A stretch of 64,000 bases of DNA, taken from the NCBI RefSeq assembly GCF_018130505.1, contig NZ_JAFCKH010000004.1, positions 310,001 to 374,000 of the forward strand, read 5' to 3'. Origin of the DNA: Bradyrhizobium tropiciagri. GTDB taxonomy: Bacteria > Pseudomonadota > Alphaproteobacteria > Rhizobiales > Xanthobacteraceae. Numbering within the stretch: the stretch's first letter is position 1; the number at the start of each line of letters is the position of its first letter. The notes below the pieces were generated by a model that was given only the letters and a program-made list of their open reading frames with translations, had not been told where the DNA came from and did not search any database. The translations under genes were made by a program, and so were the position numbers. Of this stretch, positions 9,537 to 18,705 are shown piece by piece.

Positions 9537-10184
9537 GTGAGCATCAAGGCGATCGCCAAACCGGCAAAAACGCTTCTGAGCCCCCAGGATCACACCATGA
9601 TCCTGATCGATCATCAGTCGCAGATGGCGTTCAACACCAAGTCGATCGACATCACCAATCTGCGCACCAACGTCGCGATCCTCGCGCACACGGCCAAGGG
9701 CTTCAAGGTGCCTACCATCCTCACGACGATCTCGCGGGATACCTTTGCGGGACCGCTGTTCGAGGAAATCACCGAGGTGTTTCCCGATGCGGAGGTCACC
9801 GACCGCACGACGTTGAACGGCTTTGAGGACGAGAACCTGATCCGTCGCATCAATGCCGTCGGCAGGGATCGCCTGGTCGTCTGCGGCCTGTGGACCTCGG
9901 TCTGCTGCATGGGGCCGGTACTGTCGGCGCTGGAGCAGGGGTTTGAGGTCTATGTCGTGACCGATGCCTGCGGTGACTGCTCGGCCGAGGCGCATGAGCG
10001 CGCCGTCGAGCGCATGATCCAGGCCGGTGCCCGCCCGATCACGGCGCTCGGCTATCTCTCCGAATTGCAGCGCGATTGGGCGCGTCAGGAGACCTACGAG
10101 GTCACCACGAGCATCGCCAAGAAATACGGCGGCGCCTTCGGCGTCGGCATCGAGTATGTGAAGACGATGTTCGGCGCGCACTAG
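9537..10184 (+). CDS. Isochorismatase-family cysteine hydrolase (YcaC-like)
   Basis: 215 residues from a GTG at 9537 preceded by GGAAAGGA. The fold markers are the catalytic Asp in MILIDHQSQMAF, TILTTISRDTFAGP, and the nucleophile segment VVCGLWTSVCCMGPVLSALEQG, followed by VTDACGDCSAEAHERAVERM. This matches the YcaC-like branch of the isochorismatase superfamily. Members hydrolyse amides or related bonds; the substrate is unknown. Most of the frame upstream of the GTG has atypical coding content. Confidence 0.82.
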   Translation: MSIKAIAKPAKTLLSPQDHTMILIDHQSQMAFNTKSIDITNLRTNVAILAHTAKGFKVPTILTTISRDTFAGPLFEEITEVFPDAEVTDRTTLNGFEDENLIRRINAVGRDRLVVCGLWTSVCCMGPVLSALEQGFEVYVVTDACGDCSAEAHERAVERMIQAGARPITALGYLSELQRDWARQETYEVTTSIAKKYGGAFGVGIEYVKTMFGAH

Positions 10185-10341
10185 AGCATGATCCGGAAAA
10201 GTGTGAAGCGGTTTTCCGAAAAGATCATGCTCAAACAAAGAGCCAGAGCGCGATGACGATTCGACCAAAACTCATCGCGCTCCAGACCGATCGCGCCGCG
10301 CTTTGGATCATGATGCGATGAAAGTCATCGCATCATGATCC
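10184..10341. repeat. Cluster of three intergenic inverted repeats
   Basis: Three hairpins fill the gap between two convergent genes. GAGCATGATC...GATCATGCTC spans 10184-10232, GAGCGCGATGA/TCATCGCGCTC spans 10246-10282, and 17-bp perfect arms (10305-10321 and 10325-10341) surround a 3-nt loop. The first matches a palindrome family I recall as frequent between Bradyrhizobium genes. The third could also stop transcription from either side. Confidence 0.85.
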
Positions 10342-10349
10342 CGCGTCGA

Positions 10350-11120
10350 TCAGACCATCACCGAATAGCCGCCGTCGACCGGGATGGCTGTGCCGGTGAC
10401 GAAGTCGGATGCCGGCGATGACAGGAACACCGCGATCCCGGCAAAATCGTCGATCGCGCCCCAACGCGCCGCCGGCGTCCGCGCCAGCACGCGCTCGTGC
10501 AGGCCGGACACCTGCTGGCGCGCGCCGCGCGTCAGGTCGGTGTCGATCCAGCCGGGCAGGATGGCGTTGACCTGGATGTTGTCCGGTGCCCAGGCATTGG
10601 CGCAGGCGCGGGTGTACTGCACGATGCCGCCCTTGCTCGCCGCATAGGCCGCCGCGAAGCTCGCGCCGAAGATCGACATCATCGAACCGATGTTGATGAT
10701 CTTGCCGGCGCCGGACGCGTTCAGCGCCGGATACGCCGCCTTCGAGCAGACGAACGCGCTGGTCAGGTTGGTGTCGATCACCTTGCTCCACTCGTCGAGC
10801 TCGAGCTCGTGCGGCGGCTTGCGGATGCTCATGCCCGCATTGTTGACGAGGATGTCGATCCGGCCGAGCTCGCTGGTGACGCGCGCGATCATGGCGTCGA
10901 CGGCTGCCGTGTCAGTGACGTCGGTCCTGACGGCGATGGCCTTGACGCCGCGCTGCCGGAGATCCTCGACGGCCGCGTTCGACTTGGTCTCGTTGCGGCC
11001 GACGACGGCGATCGCAGCGCCGGCATCGGCGAGGCCGCGGGCCATGCCGAGCCCGATGCCGCCATTGCCGCCGGTGACGATGGCGACCTTGCCCGACAAA
11101 TCAAACAGTCCGTTCTTCAT
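10350..11120 (-). CDS. Short-chain dehydrogenase/reductase
   Basis: 256 residues, the classical SDR length. The cofactor site is TGGNGGIGLGMA, followed by NNAG (ILVNNAGMS), a catalytic Ser in IINIGSMMSIFG and the YxxxK pair in YAASKGGIVQYT. The C-terminus has the usual VTGTAIPVDGGYSV. The sequence is closest in feel to gluconate 5-dehydrogenase/KduD-type sugar dehydrogenases, but the substrate is not determined. Convergent with the isochorismatase-like gene. Confidence 0.88.
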   Translation of the reverse strand: MKNGLFDLSGKVAIVTGGNGGIGLGMARGLADAGAAIAVVGRNETKSNAAVEDLRQRGVKAIAVRTDVTDTAAVDAMIARVTSELGRIDILVNNAGMSIRKPPHELELDEWSKVIDTNLTSAFVCSKAAYPALNASGAGKIINIGSMMSIFGASFAAAYAASKGGIVQYTRACANAWAPDNIQVNAILPGWIDTDLTRGARQQVSGLHERVLARTPAARWGAIDDFAGIAVFLSSPASDFVTGTAIPVDGGYSVMV

Positions 11121-11264
11121 TGTTGTTATCCGCTGTGGTTTTGAGGCTGCGCCGAGACTGCCCGATCAATGGCGCCGTGACCAGATCGGCATCGGGCGGG
11201 GCGGACCCGCGTGCAGCCGATGGCCGCACACGATGCGGTCTTTCAGCCGGCATCCGGCCAACAA

Positions 11265-11291
11265 AAAAGCCCCGGGGAAACCGGGGCTTTT
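11265..11291 (-). terminator. Rho-independent terminator, likely bidirectional
   Basis: AAAAGCCCCGG (11265-11275) and CCGGGGCTTTT (11281-11291) form an 11-bp stem with a 5-nt loop and a T-run on both strands. It lies 33 nt past the stop of the minus-strand outer-membrane gene. Confidence 0.88.
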
Positions 11292-11324
11292 CGTCTGCCA
11301 GATCAGCAGAAATCAGTAGGTCGC

Positions 11325-12116
11325 TCAGTACTTGGCGACAACCGGGCCGCTCCAGTTGAAGCGGTAGACCAGCGACGTGCTGATGGTCTGCACGAAGGGC
11401 TTGAAGGTGATGTCGCGGCCGTTCGAGAGGTTGGTGCCGTCGACCAGCTCGGAGATGTTGCGGTTCTCGTAGTAGGCCGCGCGATATTCGGTCTTCATGA
11501 ACCAGCCCGGCGCGCTGATTCCGAAGATGTTCAGGTTGTTCTCGACGCCGCCGCCGACGAACCAGCCGTTGCGGTCGAAGCCGTTGGTGTGGCCACCGAC
11601 CGGGAGAGCGGTGACGGTGTCGAACAGGGTCGTGCCCTTCCAGTGCGAATTGCTGTAACCGGCGTTGACGTAGGACAGCACGTTCGGGGCAACCAGATAG
11701 CCGAGGCGCGCACCGGCGGCCCAGCTGTAGTCGTTCTTGATGTTGCCGGCGATGCCCAGGCCCTGGTCCTGGATGGTGCCCTTCAGGCTGCCGAACTGGC
11801 CGTCAGCGAACACGCCGATCACCCAGCTGTTGGCGGTCTGCCAGTCATAGCCGGCGCCGACGGTGCCGAACCAGCCATCGCCACCCTGGCGCTGGTTGAA
11901 GCCGCGGATCGGCAGGCCCGTGGTGGTCGACTGGATGCCGGTGTCAGCATCCCAGATGCCGCCGCCGCCACCGCCGAAGATGTAGAAGCCGGTCCAGCTC
12001 GGCGCCATCGGGAGCGGAGCGGGGGCCTTGGTGTAGGGGCGGGCGGCCAGGTCGGCAGCCGACGCCGATGCCGTCATCGCAGCAACCGCGGTCAGAGCGA
12101 GCAAAATCTTCTTCAT
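11325..12116 (-). CDS. Outer membrane beta-barrel protein
   Basis: 263 residues from the ATG at 12116. GAGGA is spaced 8-9 nt upstream; a TTG at 12122 is in frame but less likely. A signal peptide is followed by AADLAARPYTKAPAP, shared with the barrel at 7452-8228, then WTGFYIFGGGGG and beta-strand alternation to a terminal FNWSGPVVAKY. A paralogue of the Omp25/RopB type in the same neighbourhood but on the opposite strand, so it is independently transcribed and ends at the terminator at 11265-11291. Confidence 0.9.
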   Translation of the reverse strand: MKKILLALTAVAAMTASASAADLAARPYTKAPAPLPMAPSWTGFYIFGGGGGGIWDADTGIQSTTTGLPIRGFNQRQGGDGWFGTVGAGYDWQTANSWVIGVFADGQFGSLKGTIQDQGLGIAGNIKNDYSWAAGARLGYLVAPNVLSYVNAGYSNSHWKGTTLFDTVTALPVGGHTNGFDRNGWFVGGGVENNLNIFGISAPGWFMKTEYRAAYYENRNISELVDGTNLSNGRDITFKPFVQTISTSLVYRFNWSGPVVAKY

Positions 12117-12287
12117 CTTCAAATCCTCGACTTTAGCGTTCCAGCGGGTCGCTGACGGGGGCGTTCACCGCCGATTCCCGAAACTCATGTTCGGGACTAT
12201 ACGCAGTTCCGCCGGAAATGCTGTTGCGGGTGAGACACAACCGGCCGAAAACGAGGTGGGCGACGCTGTCCGGACCGGCAAAGAGAA

Positions 12288-12315
12288 CGGCCGCCCCCGG
12301 ATCGGGTGGCGGCCG
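12288..12315 (-). terminator. Possible weak terminator of parE
   Basis: CGGCCGCC (12288-12295) pairs with GGCGGCCG (12308-12315). On the minus strand the stem is followed by a pyrimidine stretch (TTCTCTTT) rather than a pure T-run. It lies about 45 nt beyond the parE stop. Confidence 0.4.
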
Positions 12316-12358
12316 AAAAATCATTCTGAATCAGTCGGTTGTGACGTCGGCCAGTGAC

Positions 12359-14419
12359 CTAGACGTCGAGCAGGTCGTCACTGGCGAATTCGGCCTTGTC
12401 AGAAATAAACGCAAATCGCGCTTCGGCCTTGGTGCCCATCAGCCGCTCGACGGAATCGGCGGTGCCCTCGCGGTCGTCGGCGAGCAGCACCACGCGCAGC
12501 AGGGTCCGCTTGGCGGGATCCATGGTGGTTTCCTTGAGCTGCGTCGGGTTCATCTCGCCGAGGCCCTTGAAGCGGTTCACCTCGACCTTGGCGTTGGCGT
12601 TGAACTCGCTCTTCAGCAGACGGTCCTTGTCCAGATCGTCGCGGGCATAGACCGACTTGGTGTTGTGCGTGAGCTTGTAGAGCGGCGGCACGGCCAGGTA
12701 GAGGTGCCCTTCGTCGATCAGCCGCGGCATCTGCCGGTAGAAGAACGTGATCAGCAGCGAGGCGATATGCGCGCCGTCGACGTCGGCGTCGGTCATGATG
12801 ATGATGCGCTGATAGCGCAGATCCTCTTCGCGGTAATGCGCGAGCGTGCCGCAGCCGATCGCCTGCACGAGATCGGAGAGCTGTGCGTTGGCGGTCAGCT
12901 TGTCCTTGCCCGCGGATGCGACGTTGAGGATCTTGCCGCGCAGCGGCAGCACGGCCTGGTTCTGGCGATCGCGCGCCTGCTTGGCGCTGCCGCCGGCCGA
13001 GTCGCCTTCGACAATGAAGAGTTCTGAATTCGTCGTGCCGGTGTCGATGCAATCGGCGAGCTTGCCGGGGAGGCGCAGCTTCTTGCCGGCGGTCTTGCGC
13101 GCGGTTTCCTTTTCCTGGCGGCGGCGCAGCCGCTCCTCGGCGCGATCGATCACGAAATCGAGCAGCCGGTTGGCCTGGTTCGGATTGCCCGAGAGCCAGT
13201 GGTCGAATGGATCCTTCATCGCCTGCTCGACGATGCGCTGCGCTTCAGCGGTGGCGAGGCGGTCCTTGGTCTGGCCCTGGAATTCGGGCTCGCGCACGAA
13301 CACCGAGAGCATCACGGCGGCGCCGACCATCACGTCTTCCGAAGTGATGGAGGCCGCGCGCTTGCCCTGGCCAGCGCGCTCGGCATGGTCCTTCAGGCCG
13401 CGCAGCAGCGCGCTGCGCAAGCCTGATTCATGCGTGCCGCCGTCCGGCGTCGGCACCGTGTTGGTGTAGGACGACAGGAATCCGTCGGCATCGGCGGTCC
13501 AGGCCACCGCCCATTCGCAGGCGCCGTGCGCGCCGCTGCGTCCGGACTTGCCGGAGAAGATATCCTGATGCACCAGCGTGTCGGCGTGGATCGCCGCGGC
13601 GAGATAGTCCTTCAGGCCGCCGGGGAAATGGAAGGTCGCCTCGGGCGGCACATCCTCGACGCCCTTCAGCAATTCCGGATCGCAGCGCCAACGGATCTCG
13701 ACGCCGCCGAACAGATAGGCCTTCGATCGCGTCATCTTGAACAGGCGCTGCGGCTTGAACGCCGCCTTGGCGCCGAAGATGTCGGTGTCCGGCTTGAAGC
13801 GGATGCGGGTGCCGCGGCGGTTGTTGATCTTGCCGAGGTCCTCGATCTTGCCCTTGGGATGGCCGCGCTCGAAGATCATGCGATAGAGCTTCTGGCTGCG
13901 TGCCACCTCGACCTCGAGGCGCGAGGAGAGGGCGTTGACCACGGAGACGCCGACGCCGTGCAGGCCGCCCGAGGTCTCATAGACCTTGGAGTCGAACTTG
14001 CCGCCCGAATGCAGCGTGCACATGATGACTTCGAGCGCCGACTTCTTCGGGAATTTCGGATGCGGATCGATCGGAATGCCGCGGCCATTGTCGGTGACGG
14101 TGAGGAAGCCGTCGCCGGTGAGCTCCACGTCGATGAAAGTGGCGTGGCCGGCAAGCGCCTCGTCCATCGAGTTGTCGATCACCTCGGCGAACAGATGGTG
14201 CAGCGCCTTCTCGTCGGTACCGCCGATATACATGCCCGGCCGGCGGCGGACCGGTTCCAGACCCTCCAGAACCTCGATATCAGCCGCCGTATAGCCGTCC
14301 TCGGCGCCCCCTGCGGACCGGGCGGCGACCTTCAGCGGTGCGCGGCCCTTGGCTTCCGGGGTTCCGAACAGATCGTCGGCTGATTTAGATTTGGCGTTTG
14401 ATTTCTGAGGCTTGGACAT
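12359..14419 (-). CDS. parE: DNA topoisomerase IV subunit B
   Basis: 686 residues. The GHKL ATPase domain shows EVIDNSMDEA, TDNGRGIPI and GGLHGVGVSVVNALS; the TOPRIM domain shows FIVEGDSAGGSAKQARDR and MTDADVDGAHIASLL. With ParC it decatenates replicated chromosomes and relaxes supercoils using ATP. The length and the absence of the GyrB-type insertion fit ParE rather than GyrB. The N-terminal ~40 residues are a low-complexity Lys/Ser/Ala extension, common in alphaproteobacteria. Confidence 0.93.
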   Translation of the reverse strand: MSKPQKSNAKSKSADDLFGTPEAKGRAPLKVAARSAGGAEDGYTAADIEVLEGLEPVRRRPGMYIGGTDEKALHHLFAEVIDNSMDEALAGHATFIDVELTGDGFLTVTDNGRGIPIDPHPKFPKKSALEVIMCTLHSGGKFDSKVYETSGGLHGVGVSVVNALSSRLEVEVARSQKLYRMIFERGHPKGKIEDLGKINNRRGTRIRFKPDTDIFGAKAAFKPQRLFKMTRSKAYLFGGVEIRWRCDPELLKGVEDVPPEATFHFPGGLKDYLAAAIHADTLVHQDIFSGKSGRSGAHGACEWAVAWTADADGFLSSYTNTVPTPDGGTHESGLRSALLRGLKDHAERAGQGKRAASITSEDVMVGAAVMLSVFVREPEFQGQTKDRLATAEAQRIVEQAMKDPFDHWLSGNPNQANRLLDFVIDRAEERLRRRQEKETARKTAGKKLRLPGKLADCIDTGTTNSELFIVEGDSAGGSAKQARDRQNQAVLPLRGKILNVASAGKDKLTANAQLSDLVQAIGCGTLAHYREEDLRYQRIIIMTDADVDGAHIASLLITFFYRQMPRLIDEGHLYLAVPPLYKLTHNTKSVYARDDLDKDRLLKSEFNANAKVEVNRFKGLGEMNPTQLKETTMDPAKRTLLRVVLLADDREGTADSVERLMGTKAEARFAFISDKAEFASDDLLDV

Positions 14420-14548
14420 GGTTCTTCAAGTGGCGCGCCAGTTCTGGCGCGGCGAATCGGTTGCTTTGACTATGCCACGGATAGGCTGCCAATGGGGACG
14501 GCCGACGGCAGCAGGGCCCGGCCGTCCCCTTCAGATAGGCAGTGTCAA

Positions 14549-14917
14549 TTACGCCCGCGAGGTGCGGAATACAACGATCGCGAACAGGGCCATGGCCACG
14601 ATCACCATCAGCGCCCCGGTGATCGCAGCAGCCTCCAGCGAGGGGCCTTTCAGCAGCACCATCGCCACCCCGACCGGAAACAGGATGCCGCCTGCGATGT
14701 GCAGCGAGCCCTGGATCTTTGCCAGCAGCATGCTGCCGGCGGCGGGCACGAGGCGGTAGTACAGGCCGAACAGGAAGAGCAGCACGCCGCCGACGAGATT
14801 GAGATGCGCATGTGCCGGGCCGAGTGTGAAGTCATGCTGGATACCCATGGCGATGCCCGCGAGCATTCCGAACAGCAGAACGACAACGCTCACGCACATC
14901 ATCAGTGATCCGATCAT
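14549..14917 (-). CDS. Small four-helix membrane protein with HAHxNL motif
   Basis: 122 residues from the ATG at 14917, preceded by AAAAAGGATT; a longer frame to 15031 lacks a ribosome site. Four hydrophobic segments run from MMCVSVVVLLFGMLAG to MALFAIVVF. The motif GPAHAHLNLVGGVLLFLFGLYYR resembles the haem-ligand helix of haem-copper oxidase subunit I-like proteins, and such small proteins are sometimes labelled cytochrome-c-oxidase-like. With only this motif a haem role is a guess. It sits alone on the minus strand before dedA. Confidence 0.7.
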   Translation of the reverse strand: MIGSLMMCVSVVVLLFGMLAGIAMGIQHDFTLGPAHAHLNLVGGVLLFLFGLYYRLVPAAGSMLLAKIQGSLHIAGGILFPVGVAMVLLKGPSLEAAAITGALMVIVAMALFAIVVFRTSRA

Positions 14918-15118
14918 CCATTGAATCCTTTTTCTTGTGAGGGAGATGTCCGCCAGCCGCAGCGGCAGGGGCCTTGACGGCCCCCCAAGGGAAATCACGA
15001 TCGATCCCCCGCCTTTGTGACTTGATGTCACGCAATGTGCTGGCTTACCTGTTCTTAGGCGAAGGGCCGGTAGAAAGGTTCAATCAGAACGCCAACGGAG
15101 CGGAAGGCACTCGACGAG

Positions 15119-15649
15119 ATGGAAGATTTTGCGCACGCCCTGGCTGAATTCGTGCGCCATCACCAGGCTTGGGCCGCGCCGATCGTCATGCTGCTGGCGT
15201 TCGGTGAATCGCTCGCCTTCATCTCGCTGTTGGTCCCCGCCTGGGGCGCGCTGGTCGCGATCGGCGCGCTGATCGGCGTCAGCGGCATCAGTTTCTGGCC
15301 GGTCTGGATCGCCGGCGGCATCGGTGCCGCGCTCGGCGACTGGGTCTCCTACTGGTTCGGCTATCGCTACAAGGAGCAGGTCGCGCAGATGTGGCCGCTG
15401 TCGCGCTATCCCGAGATCCTGCCGCGCGGCGAGGCCTTCGTGAAGAAGTGGGGCGTGCCGAGCATCTTCATCGGCCGCTTCTTCGGTCCGCTGCGCGCCT
15501 CGGTGCCGCTCGCCGCCGGCATTTTCGAGATGTCGTACTGGCCGTTCCAGATCGCCAATTTCGTCTCCGCGCTGGTCTGGTCGGCCGTGCTGCTGCTGTT
15601 CGGCGACGTCCTCGCGCACGCCGTCGAATGGATCTGGCGGGCGGCGTGA
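15119..15649 (+). CDS. DedA family membrane protein
   Basis: 176 residues. It shows the DedA/SNARE-associated (VTT) pattern: FGESLAFISLLVPAWGALVAIGAL, then GAALGDWVSYWFGYRYKE, then the conserved IGRFFGPLRASVPLAAGIFEMSYWPFQIANFVSALVW with the re-entrant F(x)RxxPxxR-like core. Several transmembrane helices. DedA proteins act in the inner membrane in undecaprenyl-phosphate or phospholipid flipping and membrane potential maintenance. Single gene. Confidence 0.88.
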   Translation: MEDFAHALAEFVRHHQAWAAPIVMLLAFGESLAFISLLVPAWGALVAIGALIGVSGISFWPVWIAGGIGAALGDWVSYWFGYRYKEQVAQMWPLSRYPEILPRGEAFVKKWGVPSIFIGRFFGPLRASVPLAAGIFEMSYWPFQIANFVSALVWSAVLLLFGDVLAHAVEWIWRAA

Positions 15650-15791
15650 GGCCTGGAATAAGGTCACAACCCAGGGGTTAGCCGGGGTGAGCGGGGCAAC
15701 ATCGCTGTCATCGCGCCAGCACCGAAACGTTGCTAGAACCTCGCCCAACAAAACTGTCGTTCGCCGTCACCATCTCACCGGGAGGACTTAC

Positions 15792-16781
15792 ATGGAACTG
15801 ACACGACGTCACGCTCTTGCCGGCGCCGCTGGCCTCGCTGCCGCGCCATTGTTGCCGTCTGTTTCTGCCAATGCGACAGCGCCGATGGCCGACAAGCAGG
15901 CGCCGAGCTTCTATCGCTACAAGGTCGGCGACATCCAGGTCACCGTGGTCTCCGACGGCAAGAACGTCTTCAAGCTGGAAGACTCCTTCATCACCAATGC
16001 GAAGCGGGACGACGTGAACGCGACGCTGGAGAAGGCGTTCATGCCGCGCGACATGATGACGATCTATTTCGCGCCGCTCGTGCTCAACACCGGCGGCAAG
16101 CTGGTCGTGATCGACACCGGCAACGGCGCGCTGGCGAAGGCCAGCAGCAAGGGCGCCAACGGCCTGTTCGCGGACAATTTCGTCGCGGCCGGGTTCGACC
16201 CGAAGAACGTCGACATGGTCGTGATCTCGCACTTCCATGGCGACCACGTGAACGGACTCTTGACTGCCGACGGCACGCCCGCGTTCCCGAACGCCGAGGT
16301 GCTGGTGCCGGCCACCGAGTGGAAATTCTGGATGGACGACGGCGAGATGAGCCGCGCGCCCGCCGGCCGCATGCAGGGCCTGTTCAAGAACAATCGCAAC
16401 ATCTTCGATGCCGGCCTGAAGAAGAAGGTCACGCCGTATGAGTGGGGCAAGGAGATCGCACCGGGCCTGACCTCGGTCGAGACCGTCGGCCACACGCCGG
16501 GCCACACCTCCTATGTGCTGGCGTCCGGCTCCGAGAAGGTCTTCATCCAGTCCGACGTCACCAACAACCCGAACCTGTTCGCGACCAATCCCGGCTGGCA
16601 CGCGTTCTTCGACCAGGACGGCGCCGTGGCGGAGGCGACCCGTCGCCGCGTCTATGACATGCTGGTTGCGGAGAAGCTGCAGGTGCAGGGCTTCCACTAT
16701 CCGTTCCCGGGCGTCGGCAACATCGTCAAGGACGGCAACGGCTACCGCGTCGTGCCGGCGGCGTGGAATCCGACGATCTGA
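15792..16781 (+). CDS. Tat-type metallo-beta-lactamase-fold hydrolase
   Basis: 329 residues from the ATG at 15792, with GGAGGA 5-10 nt upstream. The N-terminus TRRHALAGAAGLAAAPLLPSV is a twin-arginine-like signal, so the mature enzyme is likely periplasmic. The metal site HxHxDH is seen as SHFHGDHVNG, with further ligands in GHTPGHTSYVL and an Asp in QSDVTNNP. Proteins of this type include quorum-quenching lactonases and other esterases; the substrate is not evident. Confidence 0.88.
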   Translation: MELTRRHALAGAAGLAAAPLLPSVSANATAPMADKQAPSFYRYKVGDIQVTVVSDGKNVFKLEDSFITNAKRDDVNATLEKAFMPRDMMTIYFAPLVLNTGGKLVVIDTGNGALAKASSKGANGLFADNFVAAGFDPKNVDMVVISHFHGDHVNGLLTADGTPAFPNAEVLVPATEWKFWMDDGEMSRAPAGRMQGLFKNNRNIFDAGLKKKVTPYEWGKEIAPGLTSVETVGHTPGHTSYVLASGSEKVFIQSDVTNNPNLFATNPGWHAFFDQDGAVAEATRRRVYDMLVAEKLQVQGFHYPFPGVGNIVKDGNGYRVVPAAWNPTI

Positions 16782-16790
16782 CCCAGCCGT

Positions 16791-16826
16791 CATTCCGGGG
16801 CGCGCGACAGCGCGACCCCGGAACGA
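16791..16826. repeat. Intergenic palindrome of the CATTCCGGGG family
   Basis: TTCCGGGG (16793-16800) and CCCCGGAA (16816-16823) are inverted arms around a GCGCGACAGCGC inner stem, just after the hydrolase stop. It shares its flank (CCCGGAACGACG) with the repeat at 26227-26285. Confidence 0.75.
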
Positions 16827-17054
16827 CGGAACCAGGACCTTGACGTCAGGCGGGCGCGGCCTTATAGCCGCGCCCATGATCAACGCCGCGACCATCATCA
16901 TTGCTCGCCGCCGCCGCACCATCGCGGTATGGGCGGTTGTTCGCGTTTAGATCATCGCCCCTGCCGCCGGATCCTGTCCCGCGGCGCTCTTCCCTCGAAA
17001 AAGACACGCGGTTCGATCTGGCGGCTCCCTTCATCGCCCAGGAGCCCGAGAACC

Positions 17055-17720
17055 ATGTATACGCCACCCGTCTTCAAGCCTGACCGCGCCGCAAGCCTCG
17101 GCTTCGCGGAAGCGCGCGGTTTCGGCATCGCCTGCGCATGGGACGGCGGCAAGCCGATCGCCTCGGCGCTGCCGTTCTATCTGAGCTATGCCGCCGACGG
17201 CACGCCACGAGCGCTGTTTCATGTCGCCCGTCACAATCCGCTGGTAAAGCTGGCCGATGGCGACCCGTGGCTGCTGGCCGTCACCGGGGCGGATGCCTAT
17301 GTGTCGGCCGACTGGTACGTGTCGCCGGACCAGGTGCCGACCTGGCTCTATCAGGCCGTGCATCTGACCGGACCGGTGCGGACCATGTCGGGTGAGGAAC
17401 TCGCCGTTCAGATCGACGCGTTGGGCGCCAAGTTCGAGAGCCGGCTGCTGCCGAAGAAGCCGTGGACGTCAGGCAAGATGACAGCCCCGCGGCTGGATGC
17501 GATGAAGAAGGCGATCGTGGGCCTCGAGATGACGGTGGAAGAGGTGGAGGGCAGCTTCAAGCTGAACCAGCACAAATCCGAGACCGACTTTGCGGCGGTC
17601 GCAGGTCACCTCGCGGCGCAGGCGGATGCCGGCGCGCAAGTGATCGCGCATCTGATGCGGCAGGCGCGGCCGGACGTCTTTGCTATCACTACGAACGAAC
17701 TCGAAAGGAGCGTGCCATGA
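17055..17720 (+). CDS. paiB: FMN-binding negative transcriptional regulator, PaiB family
   Basis: 221 residues. It begins MYTPPVFKPD, typical of the family, with PLVKLADGDPWLLAVTGADAYVSADWY and VPTWLYQAVHLTGPV in the flavin-reductase-like split barrel. The second half shows the conserved KPW.SGKM and IVGLEMTVEEVEGSFKLNQHKS segments. PaiB represses sporulation and protease genes in Bacillus; in proteobacteria its role is poorly defined. The stop overlaps the argC start by 4 nt (ATGA), so the two are translationally coupled. Confidence 0.85.
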   Translation: MYTPPVFKPDRAASLGFAEARGFGIACAWDGGKPIASALPFYLSYAADGTPRALFHVARHNPLVKLADGDPWLLAVTGADAYVSADWYVSPDQVPTWLYQAVHLTGPVRTMSGEELAVQIDALGAKFESRLLPKKPWTSGKMTAPRLDAMKKAIVGLEMTVEEVEGSFKLNQHKSETDFAAVAGHLAAQADAGAQVIAHLMRQARPDVFAITTNELERSVP

Positions 17721-18691
17721 CCCTCACCGAAACCAACAAGCCGGCCACCAAGGGCGGCGCGACCAAGACCGTGTTCGTCGACGGCGCCTCCGGCACGACC
17801 GGGCTCGGCATCCAGGAGCGGCTGCGCCTGATCGGCGACGTCGCGGTCAAGCAGATCGCCGAGGACAAGCGGAAGGATCCCGCGGCGAAACGCGCGCTGA
17901 TGGAGGAGGTGGATCTCGTGATCCTCTGCCTGCCGGACGATGCCGCGAAGGAGACCGTGGCTGTCATCGACACGATGGGCAACGCCGCGCCGAAGGTGCT
18001 CGACGCATCGACCGCCTATCGCGTCGCGCCGGACTGGGCCTACGGCTTCGCCGAGCTCGCGCCCGACCAGGCCGACAAGATCAGGACCATGCCGAAGGTC
18101 TCGAATCCGGGCTGCTATCCGACCGGCGCCATCGCGCTGCTGCGGCCGATCGTCGATGCCGGGCTGCTGCCGCAGGACTATCCGGTCACGATCAACGCGG
18201 TGAGCGGCTATTCGGGCGGCGGCAAGTCGATGATCGCAAGCTTCGAGGACGGCTCGGCGCCGGCCTTCGAGCTTTACGGCCTCGGCTTCGAGCACAAGCA
18301 CGTGCCGGAGATGCAGCTCTACTCGCACCTGACGCGGCGGCCGATCTTCATTCCGTCGGTCGGCAACTACCGGCAGGGCATGCTGGTCTCGGTGCCGTTG
18401 CAGCTCGACGCGTTGCCGGGCAAGCCCACCGGCGCGGATCTTCAGGACGTGCTGGCGAAACGCTATGCCGGCAGCAAATACGTCTCGGCGATGCCGCTGA
18501 ACGAAGCCGGCAAGGGCGGCAAGATCGAGCCGGAGGCGCTCAACGAGACCAACCAGCTCGAGCTCTATGTCTTCGCCAGCGACAAGCATCGCCAGGCGGT
18601 GCTGGTCGCGCGGCTGGATAATCTCGGCAAGGGCGCCTCGGGCGCAGCCGTGCAGAACATGCGGCTGATGCTCGGGCTGGCCGACGCCTGA
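17717..18691 (+). CDS. argC: N-acetyl-gamma-glutamyl-phosphate reductase (short type)
   Basis: 324 residues. It reduces N-acetylglutamyl-5-phosphate to the semialdehyde with NADPH, the third step of arginine synthesis. The N-terminal Rossmann part has VDGASGTTGLGIQERL. The active-site Cys is in SNPGCYPTGAIALLRP, and HKHVPEM and SGYSGGGKSM are conserved. Length and pattern fit the type 2 ArgC found in alphaproteobacteria. GAAAGGAG lies 7 nt before the ATG, and the start overlaps paiB. Confidence 0.93.
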   Translation: MTLTETNKPATKGGATKTVFVDGASGTTGLGIQERLRLIGDVAVKQIAEDKRKDPAAKRALMEEVDLVILCLPDDAAKETVAVIDTMGNAAPKVLDASTAYRVAPDWAYGFAELAPDQADKIRTMPKVSNPGCYPTGAIALLRPIVDAGLLPQDYPVTINAVSGYSGGGKSMIASFEDGSAPAFELYGLGFEHKHVPEMQLYSHLTRRPIFIPSVGNYRQGMLVSVPLQLDALPGKPTGADLQDVLAKRYAGSKYVSAMPLNEAGKGGKIEPEALNETNQLELYVFASDKHRQAVLVARLDNLGKGASGAAVQNMRLMLGLADA

Positions 18692-18705
18692 CGTCGCGGT
18701 GCATC

